Origin: Tanypteryx hageni
Taxonomy: Eukaryota > Arthropoda > Insecta > Odonata > Petaluridae
DNA length: 64,000 nt
Assembly (NCBI GenBank): GCA_028673005.1
Contig: CM054112.1
Location: forward strand, 191,305,144 to 191,369,143
Direction of reading: 5' to 3'
This document shows positions 32,900-43,659 of this stretch, in pieces; positions within the stretch are counted from its first letter, which is position 1, and each line of letters begins with the position of its first letter. The notes under the pieces were generated by a model. That model saw nothing but the letters and a program-made list of their open reading frames with translations, ran no database searches and was not told the DNA's origin. A program made the position numbers and the translations under genes.

Positions 32900-35420
32900 T
32901 AATTATAATTATTTCTATAATTATGTTAATTATAAAAGTTATTGACTTAAAAATTTATTTTTATTTGTTTTATTCATTTTGCACTCATTTTTAAAAAAGA
33001 ATTTCTTTAGAGGGCCATTTCAATGTGGTCTGCATTATTGGCTGGGTATAAATCACTGTAAGCAAAAACCTACCACGTATCCTTGCCATCCATATCTTAT
33101 AGAAAAAGCGCTCAAAGCAGCTCTTTAAGCTCAACACCTTGCGAATTTAGCCAGAGAATACCCATCGAATAAGACTTGCATACAAAAAACGTGATTGATC
33201 TAGCTAAATAAATCCCGTGATTCGATTCCCGGCATGTTTTTCTGTAAGGGCACTTTATTAGACCCACGCAAAAAGACTCCCCCGCCTCGTGTTTTCTTAA
33301 CTTCTCCATCTGAATTTCTTTAACCTCTCCTTTCGTACAACTACAGCATGCGCTGATTGGACGTCGAAATTCGTCGCGACTCCGGTGTTTTCCCAACGGC
33401 TCTCCTCCTGCAAACTCACCTTGACGTTCCCAACTCCCAAAATTCCGACCCATTCTGCCAGAGCACACAATAGCTCGCTCACACGATATTGCTCGCCTCA
33501 GATTCTCGATATATTCTCCCCATCCCCTCCCTTCCGGATCTCTCCGCTTCTGCATCCCCTTCCAACCGACCTCTCTCTCTTTTAATCCGCCCTCTTGGTT
33601 TAGACATGCGAAGGAGACGATCCCATTTCGACAATGCTCTTCGCTAATGAAACCGTTCGCAAAAAAATTGTTTTTTAGTATTTTCTGATTCGATTTTTTT
33701 GCGATGGTTGTGTTTCGTTTGGGACTTAGGTCAACGGACTACGTGTCATTCCGCACTCCCGCGCACTCCACCGACTTCGAACGTTCGTAACGAACCTTTG
33801 GCTCGGACGGAAACTCGAGCACTCGAAAACGTTGATGCTTTATTTCCCGTAACAAGTGATGACGTTCAATTGTCAGTTTTATCTCTTGATTCGCTTTTAG
33901 TGTTTCGCGCTGCGCGTGCCTCTTGTCATACCGGGGAAAATCAACCTTTCGTTTCTTCGTTTCGATTTTGTACGCGATTGCGATAATATACGCGTATAAA
34001 ATTTTATTTTTGACATTGAAAAAATCACCTTAAATTTCAAAATCGAAATGCGCATCTGATTTTTCAAGCCTTGCTATGGCTATTAGAGATACCAAAGACG
34101 GATACTTGATTTTTCAGTTTTTGATACTTAAGTGATTATTTTTGAATTTTTTCGACCACGAGTCGAACTTGAGAGTTCTCTAGTAAGTTTTCTTCATAAG
34201 CCTGATTGCTTGTATGAGAGTCGAATTTTCTAAATAAGAAATGTCTGCGCAATTGCATTTTTCTTCGTATGCTTTTCACAATTGACTCTTAAAATATAAA
34301 TATTTTGGTAGCAAGAAAAAGATTTCCTACTAACGCTAATATAAGTTACTTAATTGTAAAGTTCGTGCAATTATAAAAACTATAGTGACTGTGATTTTTA
34401 TAAATAGGAAATAAAAGTGATTTATAACACTGAATGAGGGTTTAAAATTTAATTGTAAAAAATGTAATTCAGCTCTAAGAGTCGTCACCGCGGTTAAGCA
34501 ATTTTGTCTGTGTGTATTTGGTGAAATTTGTTTACTAAATTATGTTAAATTTTTGAGAATTAATTTTTATAAAACGCAATTCCACAAAGTAACGACTTCG
34601 TTGGTGGACTTTATTGGTCGACTTCGTTCCTAAATTTCCCTAAAAAAAAGGTCACGTCACGTCATTACGATCTTTTCCTCCTTGAATTAGGTAATGCTTT
34701 GCTGACACTTCCAGGAAACATACCTAAATTAAAAATACACCAACTAACGAGCGAGATATTTTGAAACACGTCGCTTGGGACTGAATCGAATTTAACCATA
34801 TTATTATTAATGATAATTAGGAAAAGATTTTTGTTGAGACCATATTGGCGACGTTCAATGTGTGTGTGTGTGATTACGGCGGTCCGTTTGTCATCAAATT
34901 GTTACATAAAAAGCTCATATAACTAGTTAAATCATTGCGATAAGTTATGAAGAGTTTTAAAACTCCATTTAACTAATATTAAAGAAAGAATCTTAAAATT
35001 TTTAAATTAAATTCACAATAACCTGGAAATTTTAAATTTACAAAAATTTTTATTCTTATTATTCTTGTTACTTTACGAAATGTCGATAATTTAAAAAGTA
35101 TTATATTTATAAAAGTATAAAATAATAATTCACGGGATATAATTTGATCCACATAAATGTTAACATGATATTATTGCGATGATGAAAACAACCCCATCCA
35201 CGCTTTTGTAATAGATATCCCAAACCTTTTAAGCAATTTAGTTTCAACACTTTTTTAGAACGTCCCTTTCCCAATTTTGTTGAGATCCTACCTTCCTCCG
35301 TTTACGTAAGAAGAACCCAGGGATCTCTAATGAAAACTACCATAATTTGACGCCTCGTGGATTCTAAAATAAACATCGATTTAATTTCATTCTGAATGGC
35401 ACGCAACTTGCATTAATATC
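32900..35420. other. Non-coding stretch, nothing recognised
   Basis: A CGATTCCCGG block near 33220 is B-box-like. A (TG)n run lies at 34859-34872. The open frames at 33112-33986 have no domain I recognise and no conserved partner in the window. Confidence 0.4.
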
Positions 35421-35424
35421 GCCA

Positions 35425-35465
35425 GAAGTGAGAAAGAGAGAGAGGGGGGAGAGGAAAAGGCGGAA
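35425..35465. repeat. GA-rich microsatellite patch
   Basis: AGAAAGAGAGAGAGGGGGGAG run of about 40 purines; short simple sequence. Confidence 0.6.
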
Positions 35466-35879
35466 ATAAAAGAATAAGCTTCTTATTCTCATTCATTCTC
35501 TCGCTTTCCCCATTGTTCTCAATTTATGAGACGAGTGACGGATAGAGGATGCCCTCTGAGGGATTTAATGATCTTTCTTAGGTGACGGAAAGGTTTTCTC
35601 CTAAAAAAACGAAGGGAGACGCGAGATAAAAAAAACCGCACTCTTCTCCCTTCCGTTCATCTTCGCGACTCCGGTTCAACGAGAGCAAATGCCCGTTATA
35701 AATCTTTTTTTCTGAAAATTTCCGTATCAAATGAATCGTCTCATATTAAAAAACGGGGGGATTAATTTTAGTCTTCCAAACAAAAACCTGCGAAATCATT
35801 TCATCCGATTTACTTACTTTTTATGCGAAGTTATCGAGTTAAATGTCAAATCAAAATATTCACCATCGCTTTTTTTTAC

Positions 35880-36580
35880 TTGCTCCATACGTAGTATAGG
35901 GGAAAGTATTGTTTTCATGAAAAAAATTGATTTCGAGAATTCAACGGAAATACACATTTTGAGGTCCCGTGAACACGTTTTGACTATTTTCTCGATGACG
36001 TCTGTGTGTGTGTGTGTGCGTATGTGGCAGTTATTTTGTGGGTGCTCAACTGAAAAACTATTAATCAGGCCAATGCGAAATTTTATATTTAGCATTTTTA
36101 CGAAAGTCACAAGGTAAAAATCGGTCAACCGGGAGTGGGTATTTACTCTTGTCACTTATCCGTTATTTTGAGATATTTGTTTTAATATTTGATATATTTA
36201 AAAACTTACTAGAATAAACGTTGTAGGAAATTTAATTTTCTACAACCTTTGTTCGAAATATTTTTCCATGTAATGCATTTTTTAAGAGATATCTTAAAAA
36301 CTAAAGTATTAAACTGCCACCACCACGCCACCTACCGACGACTATTGTTAACAATTGACGCCTAGTTGCATCTTAGTAACGCTCCTTTTTATTTTCTTAA
36401 TTGTTGGAGCTTTGTGGCTATATCCAATATCAGAGGGCTATGGTTTGAGTTTATTTCTGCTCTTTGTAAAGTCTAAAAATTTCTCGCAGTTTCTTAAAAT
36501 ATTTTTTATTATGTAATCTATTTTGAATATTTAGTAATATTGCAGGTATAGAGAAAGTCATGTGGTGGCCACAACAGAAT
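35880..36580 (+). repeat. Repeat family W, copy 1 (empty site for Helitron Z)
   Basis: About 700 bases shared with 40020-40639 plus 42392-42465. Landmarks are 'ATTGTTTTCATGAAAAAAAT', 'AAAACTATTAATCAGGCCAA', 'CTGCCACCACCACGCCACCT', 'GGCTATATCCAATATCAGA' and 'GAAAGTCATGTGGTGGCCAC'. At about 36505-36515 it runs without interruption through the site where the second copy holds 1.75 kb of Helitron. Includes a (TG)n run at 36001-36018. Confidence 0.8.
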
Positions 36581-36654
36581 TTTTCTTAACGCCTCTCTTC
36601 TCGAGGACCGTCTTACTCGTGACCAACGTCATATCGGCCCACGCACTAAAAAGA

Positions 36655-36905
36655 TTTCTTTTTTTCTCTCTTTTCTCTCTCCCATCTCGACCCTCCCTCT
36701 CCCTCCTCTTATATCGCTCCTCACTCTTCTCCGGTTCTCTCCTTATACTCCCCCCTCTCTCTCTCTCTCTGTCTTTTTAATCTCTCTCCCACCCCTCACA
36801 ATGAATCTCGTTGTCACAGATTAATTCCTTCCCCTCCTCTCTCTCTCTCGCCGCCCCACCCCATTCTCCTCCGCCCATATCCACCTCCTCTCCCCCCTTC
36901 CAAAG
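36655..36905. repeat. CT-rich low-complexity tract
   Basis: Long TCTCTC/CTCCC runs, especially 36755-36772 and 36838-36850. Serine/proline/leucine-rich open frames here are compositional. Confidence 0.75.
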
Positions 36906-37531
36906 AGAAAAAAATGGGACAGAACTTCACGCCCTCTCCCTCAGAGTTACGCGTTGGCCGAACCACTCCATTACTTTTATAGAAACCTCATTTTCTCCCT
37001 TTCCTCGCAAGACGCGCGACAAATAACCGCCAGTCATCTCCCTCCTTCTTCCTTCGTGCCACACCACAACTCGCTTTATTCTCTTTTGATCTCTCTCAAC
37101 CCCAATAGCGTAGAGAGACTGTATCTGGGACGACGAGTTTTTTCAGCGAACAGAAAAGAGTATAGAATATGACAATATCGGTGCAGATAATTCTAGAATT
37201 TCGCCCATCAACTCCAATGAATACATACGCCGAAAATGATTTAATAAGTAAACTAAATATGCAGGATGACATCTGAAGTAGATTGAAAAAATTGAAATGC
37301 ATAGGACGAGAATTTCGTAACCTTTAATAAAACCACAAGACAGGAGGGCTAGTTTGAAAGGATATTCTTGTCAAGAGTTTGAAAAAATCGCCTGCAATAT
37401 CTTATTAGCCGTGTCTTTCTACCTTGTTGATCTTTGCAAAACAACGAATGAAATATTTATAAGATACGCCAAGGGTGAAATTTTTCAAATACGATTATGA
37501 TATATAGAATTATAGAGTACAAGAAAGAGAG

Positions 37532-37847
37532 CAGTGTTTTCTAAACTGGGCGCCGGGGCACGCTGGGGCGCCGGGGCACGCTGGGGCGCCGCATGTGATT
37601 TTAAGGGAAGCTGCGAAAAAACTTCGTTAACAAATAAATAAACAATTTGAATGTGCTGATAGGTCATCTGGACAATAATATTTATTTACGTAATTGGTTC
37701 TAGTTTAGTGCCAACAAATGGATGCGTCAAGAGGTTGTAATCCCCGTATATGTAAAAATATAAAATTTCGTTTCAAGGCTGGGGTGTCGCGAAATTCTGC
37801 TTATCATTGCAAGGGAATCGCGCCTACAGAATGTTTGGGAACCACTG
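37532..37847. mobile_element. hAT-type MITE, 316 bp, with GC-rich internal repeat
   Basis: Ends CAGTGTTTTCTAAACTG and, inverted, CAGTGGTTCCCAAAC. The 8-base flanks AAAGAGAG and AAGTAGAG agree at six positions, consistent with a decayed target duplication. Near the left end a 19-base unit (GGGGCACGCTGGGGCGCCG) is repeated twice, a GC-rich island in AT-rich DNA. No transposase. Confidence 0.75.
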
Positions 37848-38092
37848 AAGTAGAGGGAAAGATAATAAAGATAGCACCTGTAATCATTAAAATGTTAAGT
37901 GCACCAGTCAGTCAACGTACTTTATCTCACCATGTAGTTTCCACTAGTCTCACGACGAAGTATCAATTAGACATCATTATAAATAGCTGCTTCTTACATA
38001 AGAAAAGCATTGAAAACGGTGCAGGACTATACAAAATTGCTTTTTTAAATTAATTACAATTAAGATACAAAGTTGGGACATGCACCATACTT

Positions 38093-39088
38093 AAAGTGAC
38101 TATATTTCAGAACAGCCAAAGCGGGACAAAATCTGTTTGCCCCTAGAGTGCACGCAATTTACGGCGACCTACTACAGTTCAGCTGCTAATTGCGATAAAT
38201 TGAGACGTCTTACGGAGTTCTACACAAATTCACAAACAGTTTTATATTAAAAATTACTTAGGGAAAATCCTTCTACAATAAGGAATCTAAAAATACAATT
38301 ATTGAGAGCATTATGCATTTAAATTAACTAGTGAACCATTCTTTCAGTGTATTTGACACTCCTAATATAGTGTTATTTTACTTAAGCAATTTTTTTCTTC
38401 GAGGAGTGCTCACAACCAAAGAAATTTCAAGAACAATGTCTTTTCTAAATTTCTCCAACTTGCTCGTGAATTTCTAACTCCAAAAATAATAAATTATTAT
38501 ATCATCCTTTAATGTGTATTTTTAGACAAACTGAATTAATTCTAGCATTTGCTTGTGGCTGATATCCGTGTCTCTGCAATGAGTGAATAGTTCCACCGAG
38601 CGTCGGTATCTTAGATGCATTCCAAACTCCTTCTCAAACTGAATCAGACAGACGGCGAGACGACATCTAGGCCGATACCGATACCATACAAATTACGACA
38701 TGTTTGAATAAGGAGAATCCCGATTAATTACGTCGCCATTTGTTTTGACATCTGCGAAATGCTATTAGCCAATGTGAAGGCTGCATCACGGCCGAATGGT
38801 GATCTGCGTCCTCCGCATTGTTGTGGACGGGAATGATTAATTTTTTTTTGTTTCATTCGCTGTTATTATTTATTTATCTTTGATTGTCTTATGTTGTTTA
38901 ACTATTTGTTGTGAATTTCTTTATCTTATGTTCAATTTGTTGTAAAAACATGAATAATCGGGATATTTGTCATCAACATATCCAAAAGCGGGACAATTTT
39001 GCTTCCCCTAAAGTTTTTGGGGGACAGCGGGACGTGCTGCTCAAAAGCGGGAGTGTCCCGCCGAAATCGGGACGTCTGGTCACCTTAA
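38093..39088. mobile_element. MITE-like element (about 1 kb) with GGTGACC-type ends
   Basis: The right end read inward starts TTAAGGTGACCAGACGTC and continues into several CGGGAC blocks. The left end AAAGTGACTATATTTC leads into AAAGCGGGAC. Flanking 8-mers CCATACTT and CCATACTG match at seven positions. The duplication length suggests hAT. The left terminal repeat is diverged, so boundaries are approximate. No coding sequence. Confidence 0.6.
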
Positions 39089-39404
39089 CCATACTGTGGA
39101 AGAAAGAATGAAGTTTATTTTTCTTGAAGACAAAATTCAAATCCATGCTGAATTTGCGTAAAAATTTGATTTTAATCATAAAATTATGAAACGTTTTTCG
39201 GTTTTCAACAATGAACAAGATGATCTAAACGGAATTAATGATGTCTACTTTCCATTTAATCATTTATTTAATACTTACATGTATTGGCTTTAATAGCTTT
39301 AAAATCACAAAATTTCATAATTTAGCGTTATAAAATATTACAAACACATTCGAACGGAATATAAAATTGATCACACGTATTTTTTCGGCAAAAATAACGC
39401 GCGT

Positions 39405-39797
39405 ATATATTAGAATATACCAAATCCGAGTCCAACAATAGTCGTTGCTATGGCAACACTCGTAATGAGTGATAAAAACTGCAAAAACGCCAGTGTTTAC
39501 GTGAAATTTGAAGAAATACGATCGATAAGCAAAATTCTACGATAGAATTTAGAATCCTCATTCCTTTCCTCAGAGAACCGATATTACAATTCTAAGATAT
39601 TTTAATGTGCATGAGAAAATTACCTTGCACGATGGTTCCTCGGGGGAGTTCGGCTCCAGTAGCAGGAGATTTCAACCAAGTGTCATGAAAATCGGTTAAT
39701 TGGTGCAAAAGTTAATAGGGGGACGGACAGACAGACGGACAGACACAACGACAAAACTATAAGCTTATTTTCATTTCGGAAAGTAGGCTAAAATATT
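39405..39797. repeat. Repeat family B, copy 3
   Basis: Shares 'GTTGCTATGGCAACA', 'TGCACGATGG', 'TCATGAAAATCGGTTAATTGG' and an ACGGACAGACAGACGG tract with copies 1 and 2. It lacks the B-box-like block. Confidence 0.68.
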
Positions 39798-40639
39798 ATC
39801 TACCATAGCAACGATCCCAATGCCTTACAATGAGAATGTATTTCCATGCTTCAAGAGTATTGATTTAATGTTTAGATTGCATTATAATCCATTTGATTTC
39901 AGCCAATAACGTATAAATATGACGACGTGATAATTTTATATTGATTTTTTTTATCCGGATACGTACTAAAAGGCACGGATGATGACGCTATAATCCTAAA
40001 GCACAAAAATTTCCTAATTTTTACTTTCTCCATGTAGGGGAAGGTAAGTATTGTTTTCATGAAAAAAATCGATTTCGAGATTTAAACGGAAATATCCACT
40101 GAACACGTTTCGACCATTTTATCGATGATGTCTGTGTGTATGCTTATGTGACAGCTTTTTTGTGGATGCTCTAACTCAAAAACTATTAATCAGGCCAACG
40201 CAAAATTATATATTTAATATTTTTATGAAAGTCACAAGTACTGATTTGTTTTTGGTAAAAATCGGTCAACTGGAAGTGGATGTTTACTCTCTTCACCTAT
40301 CCGTTATTTTGAAATATTTCCTTTGATATTTGATAAATGTATAAACGTGCTGGAATAAAAGTTGTAGAAAATTTAATTTTCTACAACCTTTGTTCGAAAT
40401 ATTTTCCCATATAATGCCTTGTTTAAGAGATATCTTATATTTTTAGCTGCCACCACCACGCCACCTACCGACGACTATTGTTAGCAATTGACGCTTAGTT
40501 ACGTATTAGTAACGCTCCTTTTTATTTTCTTAATTGTTGGAGCGTTGTGGCTATATCCAATATCAGAAGGCTATGGTTTGAGTTTATTTCTGTTCTTTGT
40601 AGTCTAAATATTTCTCGCAGTATCTTAAAATATTTATTA

Positions 40640-42391
40640 CTAGTAGTTGGTGCTTGCATACTGCAAGCATTTCATCTCACCTTGAAAAAACATTCATTTT
40701 TCAGAAAGACATTTCATCATTACAAATATTCTTTTAATTCTAAAGATTTCAACTCCGCAGCTATTTTCGTTTTTCCCAAATGTAAAAACAATAGTTTAAA
40801 AAAATCCCCAAATGTCGCAATTTTAAAAATTTTACACTTTCTTCATTATAAGGTTCTAATGCTACACAATCTAGCCAAATTTTAAAGTTGTAGCACTTCT
40901 AGAAGTGAAATAATATTTTTCTAATTGTTTAAATTTAAATAATTTTTAACGGCCGCCGCAATATATATATGGTAAAATTGAAATGTTTATTTGTGCAAAT
41001 TCACTACTCTGTAAATAGTTTGAAAATTTAGCTTCCTAGCTCATCCCGTAGTACCTAAACAGTTATCTATTTGTTTAAACTTTAAGAATTTTTAACTGCC
41101 AAACGAATAAAAATATCAAAATTTGTATAATCCCTATTTCGTTTTTTTAAGAATTCTACTTATAAAAAAAATTTCAACTCCGTGGCACATTTGGAAATAT
41201 ATAAACCTTGAAAATTTGTTTAAACAATTGCGAATTTTTAGCGGCCGCATTGTTGCACTTTTTAAAGATTTTCGCTTTTTCTAGTCGGTTTTGCACAAAA
41301 TTCTACCTATGAAAAAAATTTCGAATCTCCAGCTTATCTGGAAGTGCCTAAACATTAGTATCCTCCTGTTATATGTTATCATTATATATCGACGACTCTT
41401 ACAGAGGAGGATATATATAACATATAGGAGGATACTAATGTCCAGCCCAAACTACAAGAGCTAGAGAGCTGAAAGTTTTAGTTTTTGTAGATATGATGAA
41501 GAAACTTACAGATAAAATAAGACTTCTAACCTAAGTGACATGAGTTCGATTCCAGAAATTCCGAAAGTTGCGTTTTTTCCCATAAGAAAAGCATTGCGCC
41601 ATTTTTGTATATTAATTATTGGTACTTGCCGGTAATCTAGAAAGATGAAATTTTCAGTGTTGCTAGATGGCCGCAATATTTATTAGGAATTATTGTCACT
41701 TTTGCTTACAGTGTCTTGGGTTTGACTCCAGAGACCCCGGAATATCTCCCATAAGTTAACATGGGAAAACGCAATCCAGTGTGTAGACCAATCTAATAAA
41801 TTTAGGAAGCTGAAATTTTGCAAGATTATAGAACTTTTTTCATAACCAACTATAAAAATCGAAAATTTTAAAATTGTAAATTTTAGGGGTTGTTTTAACC
41901 CCATTTGAACATTAAAGATTAATAATTTTTTAGGTACTACGGGATGAGCTAGGAAGCTGCAATTTTCAAATTATTTAAAGAACAGTACCTTTGCACAAAT
42001 AAACATTTCAATCTCTCCATATACATATTGCGGCAACCGTTAAAAATGTTTAAATTTTAAACAATTAGAAAAATATTATTTTACTTCTAGAAGTGCTACA
42101 ACTTTAAAATTTGGCTAAAATGTGTAGCATTAGTACCCCATAATGTAGAAAGTGTAAAATGTTTAAAATTGCAACATTTGGGGATTGTTTTAAACTATTA
42201 TTTTTACATGTGGGAAAAACGAAAATCGCTGCGGAGGTGAAATCTTTAGAATTAATAGAATATTTGTAATGATGAAATATCTGTCTGAAAAATTAATGTT
42301 TTTTCAAGGTGAGATGAAATGCTTGCAGTATGCAAGCACCTTCTACTAGTATGTTATATCCTCCTCTGTAAGAGTCGTCGATATATAATGA
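40640..42391 (-). mobile_element. Outer Helitron, family Z, minus strand
   Basis: The 5' end is TC at 42391-42390 (minus strand reads TCATTATATATCGACG) with a host A before it. The 3' end is CTAG (40640-40643) with a host T after it, preceded by the perfect hairpin GCTTGCA/TGCAAGC (40652-40668). The empty site is intact at about 36510. After removing the inner element (41379-42349) the outer element is 781 bases (40640-41378 plus 42350-42391). It has no coding capacity. Confidence 0.85.
41379..42349 (+). mobile_element. Inner Helitron, family Z, plus strand, nested in a sibling copy
   Basis: It starts TCATTATATATCGACG after an A (41378) and ends hairpin GCTTGCAGTATGCAAGC (42321-42337), ACCTTCTA, CTAG (42346-42349), then T (42350). 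Body and termini match the outer element in inverse orientation, giving apparent inverted repeats of about 410 bases (40650-41061 versus 41931-42346). Insertion was about 42 bases from the outer element's 5' end. Length 971 bases. Confidence 0.85.
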
Positions 42392-42499
42392 TTATGTAAC
42401 CTATTTGGAATTTTTAGAAATATTACAGGTACGGAGAAAGTCATGTGGTGGCCACATCAGATTTTTAAATAAATTTTGGTGAAAAATATAGGCATTTGT

Positions 42500-43030
42500 C
42501 ATAATGATGATTACAGTTATGCTGAAACAGGGCGATCTCAGCCATGAAACCCGAAATTCGAAAACTTGAAAGCGAGCCGATTGCCAGGGAATTTATAAAT
42601 TCCGGATATGACTTATTTTCGCAGAAAATTAAAATTATTGTCATACTTTTATATTATTATGCCATTAATTTTAAACTACCACGTAAACATAGGGTGACGT
42701 CATTATACTAACACACGAAATTTAGTAAAACGTAAAAAGTATTTTAATGTACTGTTTCGTAGTTTTTCGACAAATTTTAACTCTTTTCAATTGTTAAATA
42801 TAATGCCGTCATACCTATTTCGCAATTTTTCTATCCAAATACGTGCTAAAGGCATGGGCGATGATGCCATAATCTTAACACAAAATATCCTAATTTTTCC
42901 ATTAATTTAGTGTATAGTGTAATGATGATTATTCTTATTGCAAATGTAGGACAATCTGAGACACTAAATACGAAAACTTGGACAAGAGCCGATTGCCAGA
43001 GAATTTGAAAGTTAGGGATAGTTGCCTTAA
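42500..43030. repeat. Duplicated non-coding segment (405-bp spacing) and family V copy 2
   Basis: 42500-42620 and 42905-43030 share 'AATGATGATTA', 'CGAAAACTTG' and 'GAGCCGATTGCCAG.GAATTT'. Between them 42710-42930 matches family V at 20325-20560 in inverse orientation. Confidence 0.65.
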
Positions 43031-43179
43031 TTACGAGGAAAATTATAAATATTCTACTAGACCTCGTATAATGTATTATATAATACATATAGGCTCCACG
43101 TGGCTGAAGTGCTGTTGCCCTGGAGATCACCTTTGTTTATTTACGAGTTTATATCCCTGTGTATGGTGATTTATTAAGC

Positions 43180-43208
43180 GCTTGCAGTATGCAAGCACCG
43201 ACAACTCG
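43180..43208 (+). mobile_element. Solo or diverged Helitron Z 3' end
   Basis: The perfect hairpin GCTTGCAGTATGCAAGC (43180-43196) is followed by ACCGACAA and CTCG (43205-43208), then T. The sequence upstream does not match the family Z body, so this may be a chimeric or captured element with a Z-type terminus. Confidence 0.55.
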
Positions 43209-43523
43209 TACTCTAAACAAATGGATTAGGAAATTATTTTTTTAAGTTAAAAATCAAACCATATATAGTTCAATATGAAAACACCTGAAGGCCTGCTTGG
43301 ATAAGTCTCATAAAATGCTAACTACCCTCCTGACATCGTGGAGAGATATATTTTTTCAAAAAATATTTTGTGTAATGCATTAAAAAATAGTAACATAATG
43401 ATACGTGAGCATTCCCCAAAGTTGTTTTCCTATAAGCTCCCGCGAGTGGGAAGTTAAACAATAAGATGAGGAAAAATAGACTTCCATTCCCACAGCCGCG
43501 GGATCGGAACCGAGCGAAAATAT

Positions 43524-43658
43524 TTTTACTTTGATGTAAAATTACTTGATGACCGTTGAACATATGGACAGACATGGGGAGAGGAAAATGTTTTTACTGT
43601 GATGTACAATTACGTGATGACCGTTGAACATATGGACAGACATGGGGAGAGGAAAATA
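43524..43658. repeat. Tandem duplication, period 68 bp, two units
   Basis: Units 43524-43591 and 43592-43658 differ at only a few positions and share 'GATGACCGTTGAACATATGG'. Non-coding. Confidence 0.88.
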
Positions 43659-43659
43659 T

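Larger units (their letters stand above)
39925..42465 (+). repeat. Repeat family W, copy 2, interrupted by Helitrons
   Basis: The halves 39925-40639 and 42392-42465 together match copy 1 at 35880-36580. The break lies inside 'TTAAAATATTTATT / ATTATGTAACC'. Confidence 0.8.

Noticed and set aside
33112..33986. Possible host exons in a slightly GC-richer patch
   Set aside because: No recognisable domain, no consistent frame and no splice structure I could defend.
40650..42346. Classical DNA transposon with 410-bp terminal inverted repeats
   Set aside because: The outer ends are a Helitron TC and hairpin-CTAG, there is no target duplication, and the empty site shows insertion between A and T. 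Two opposed Helitrons explain the symmetry.
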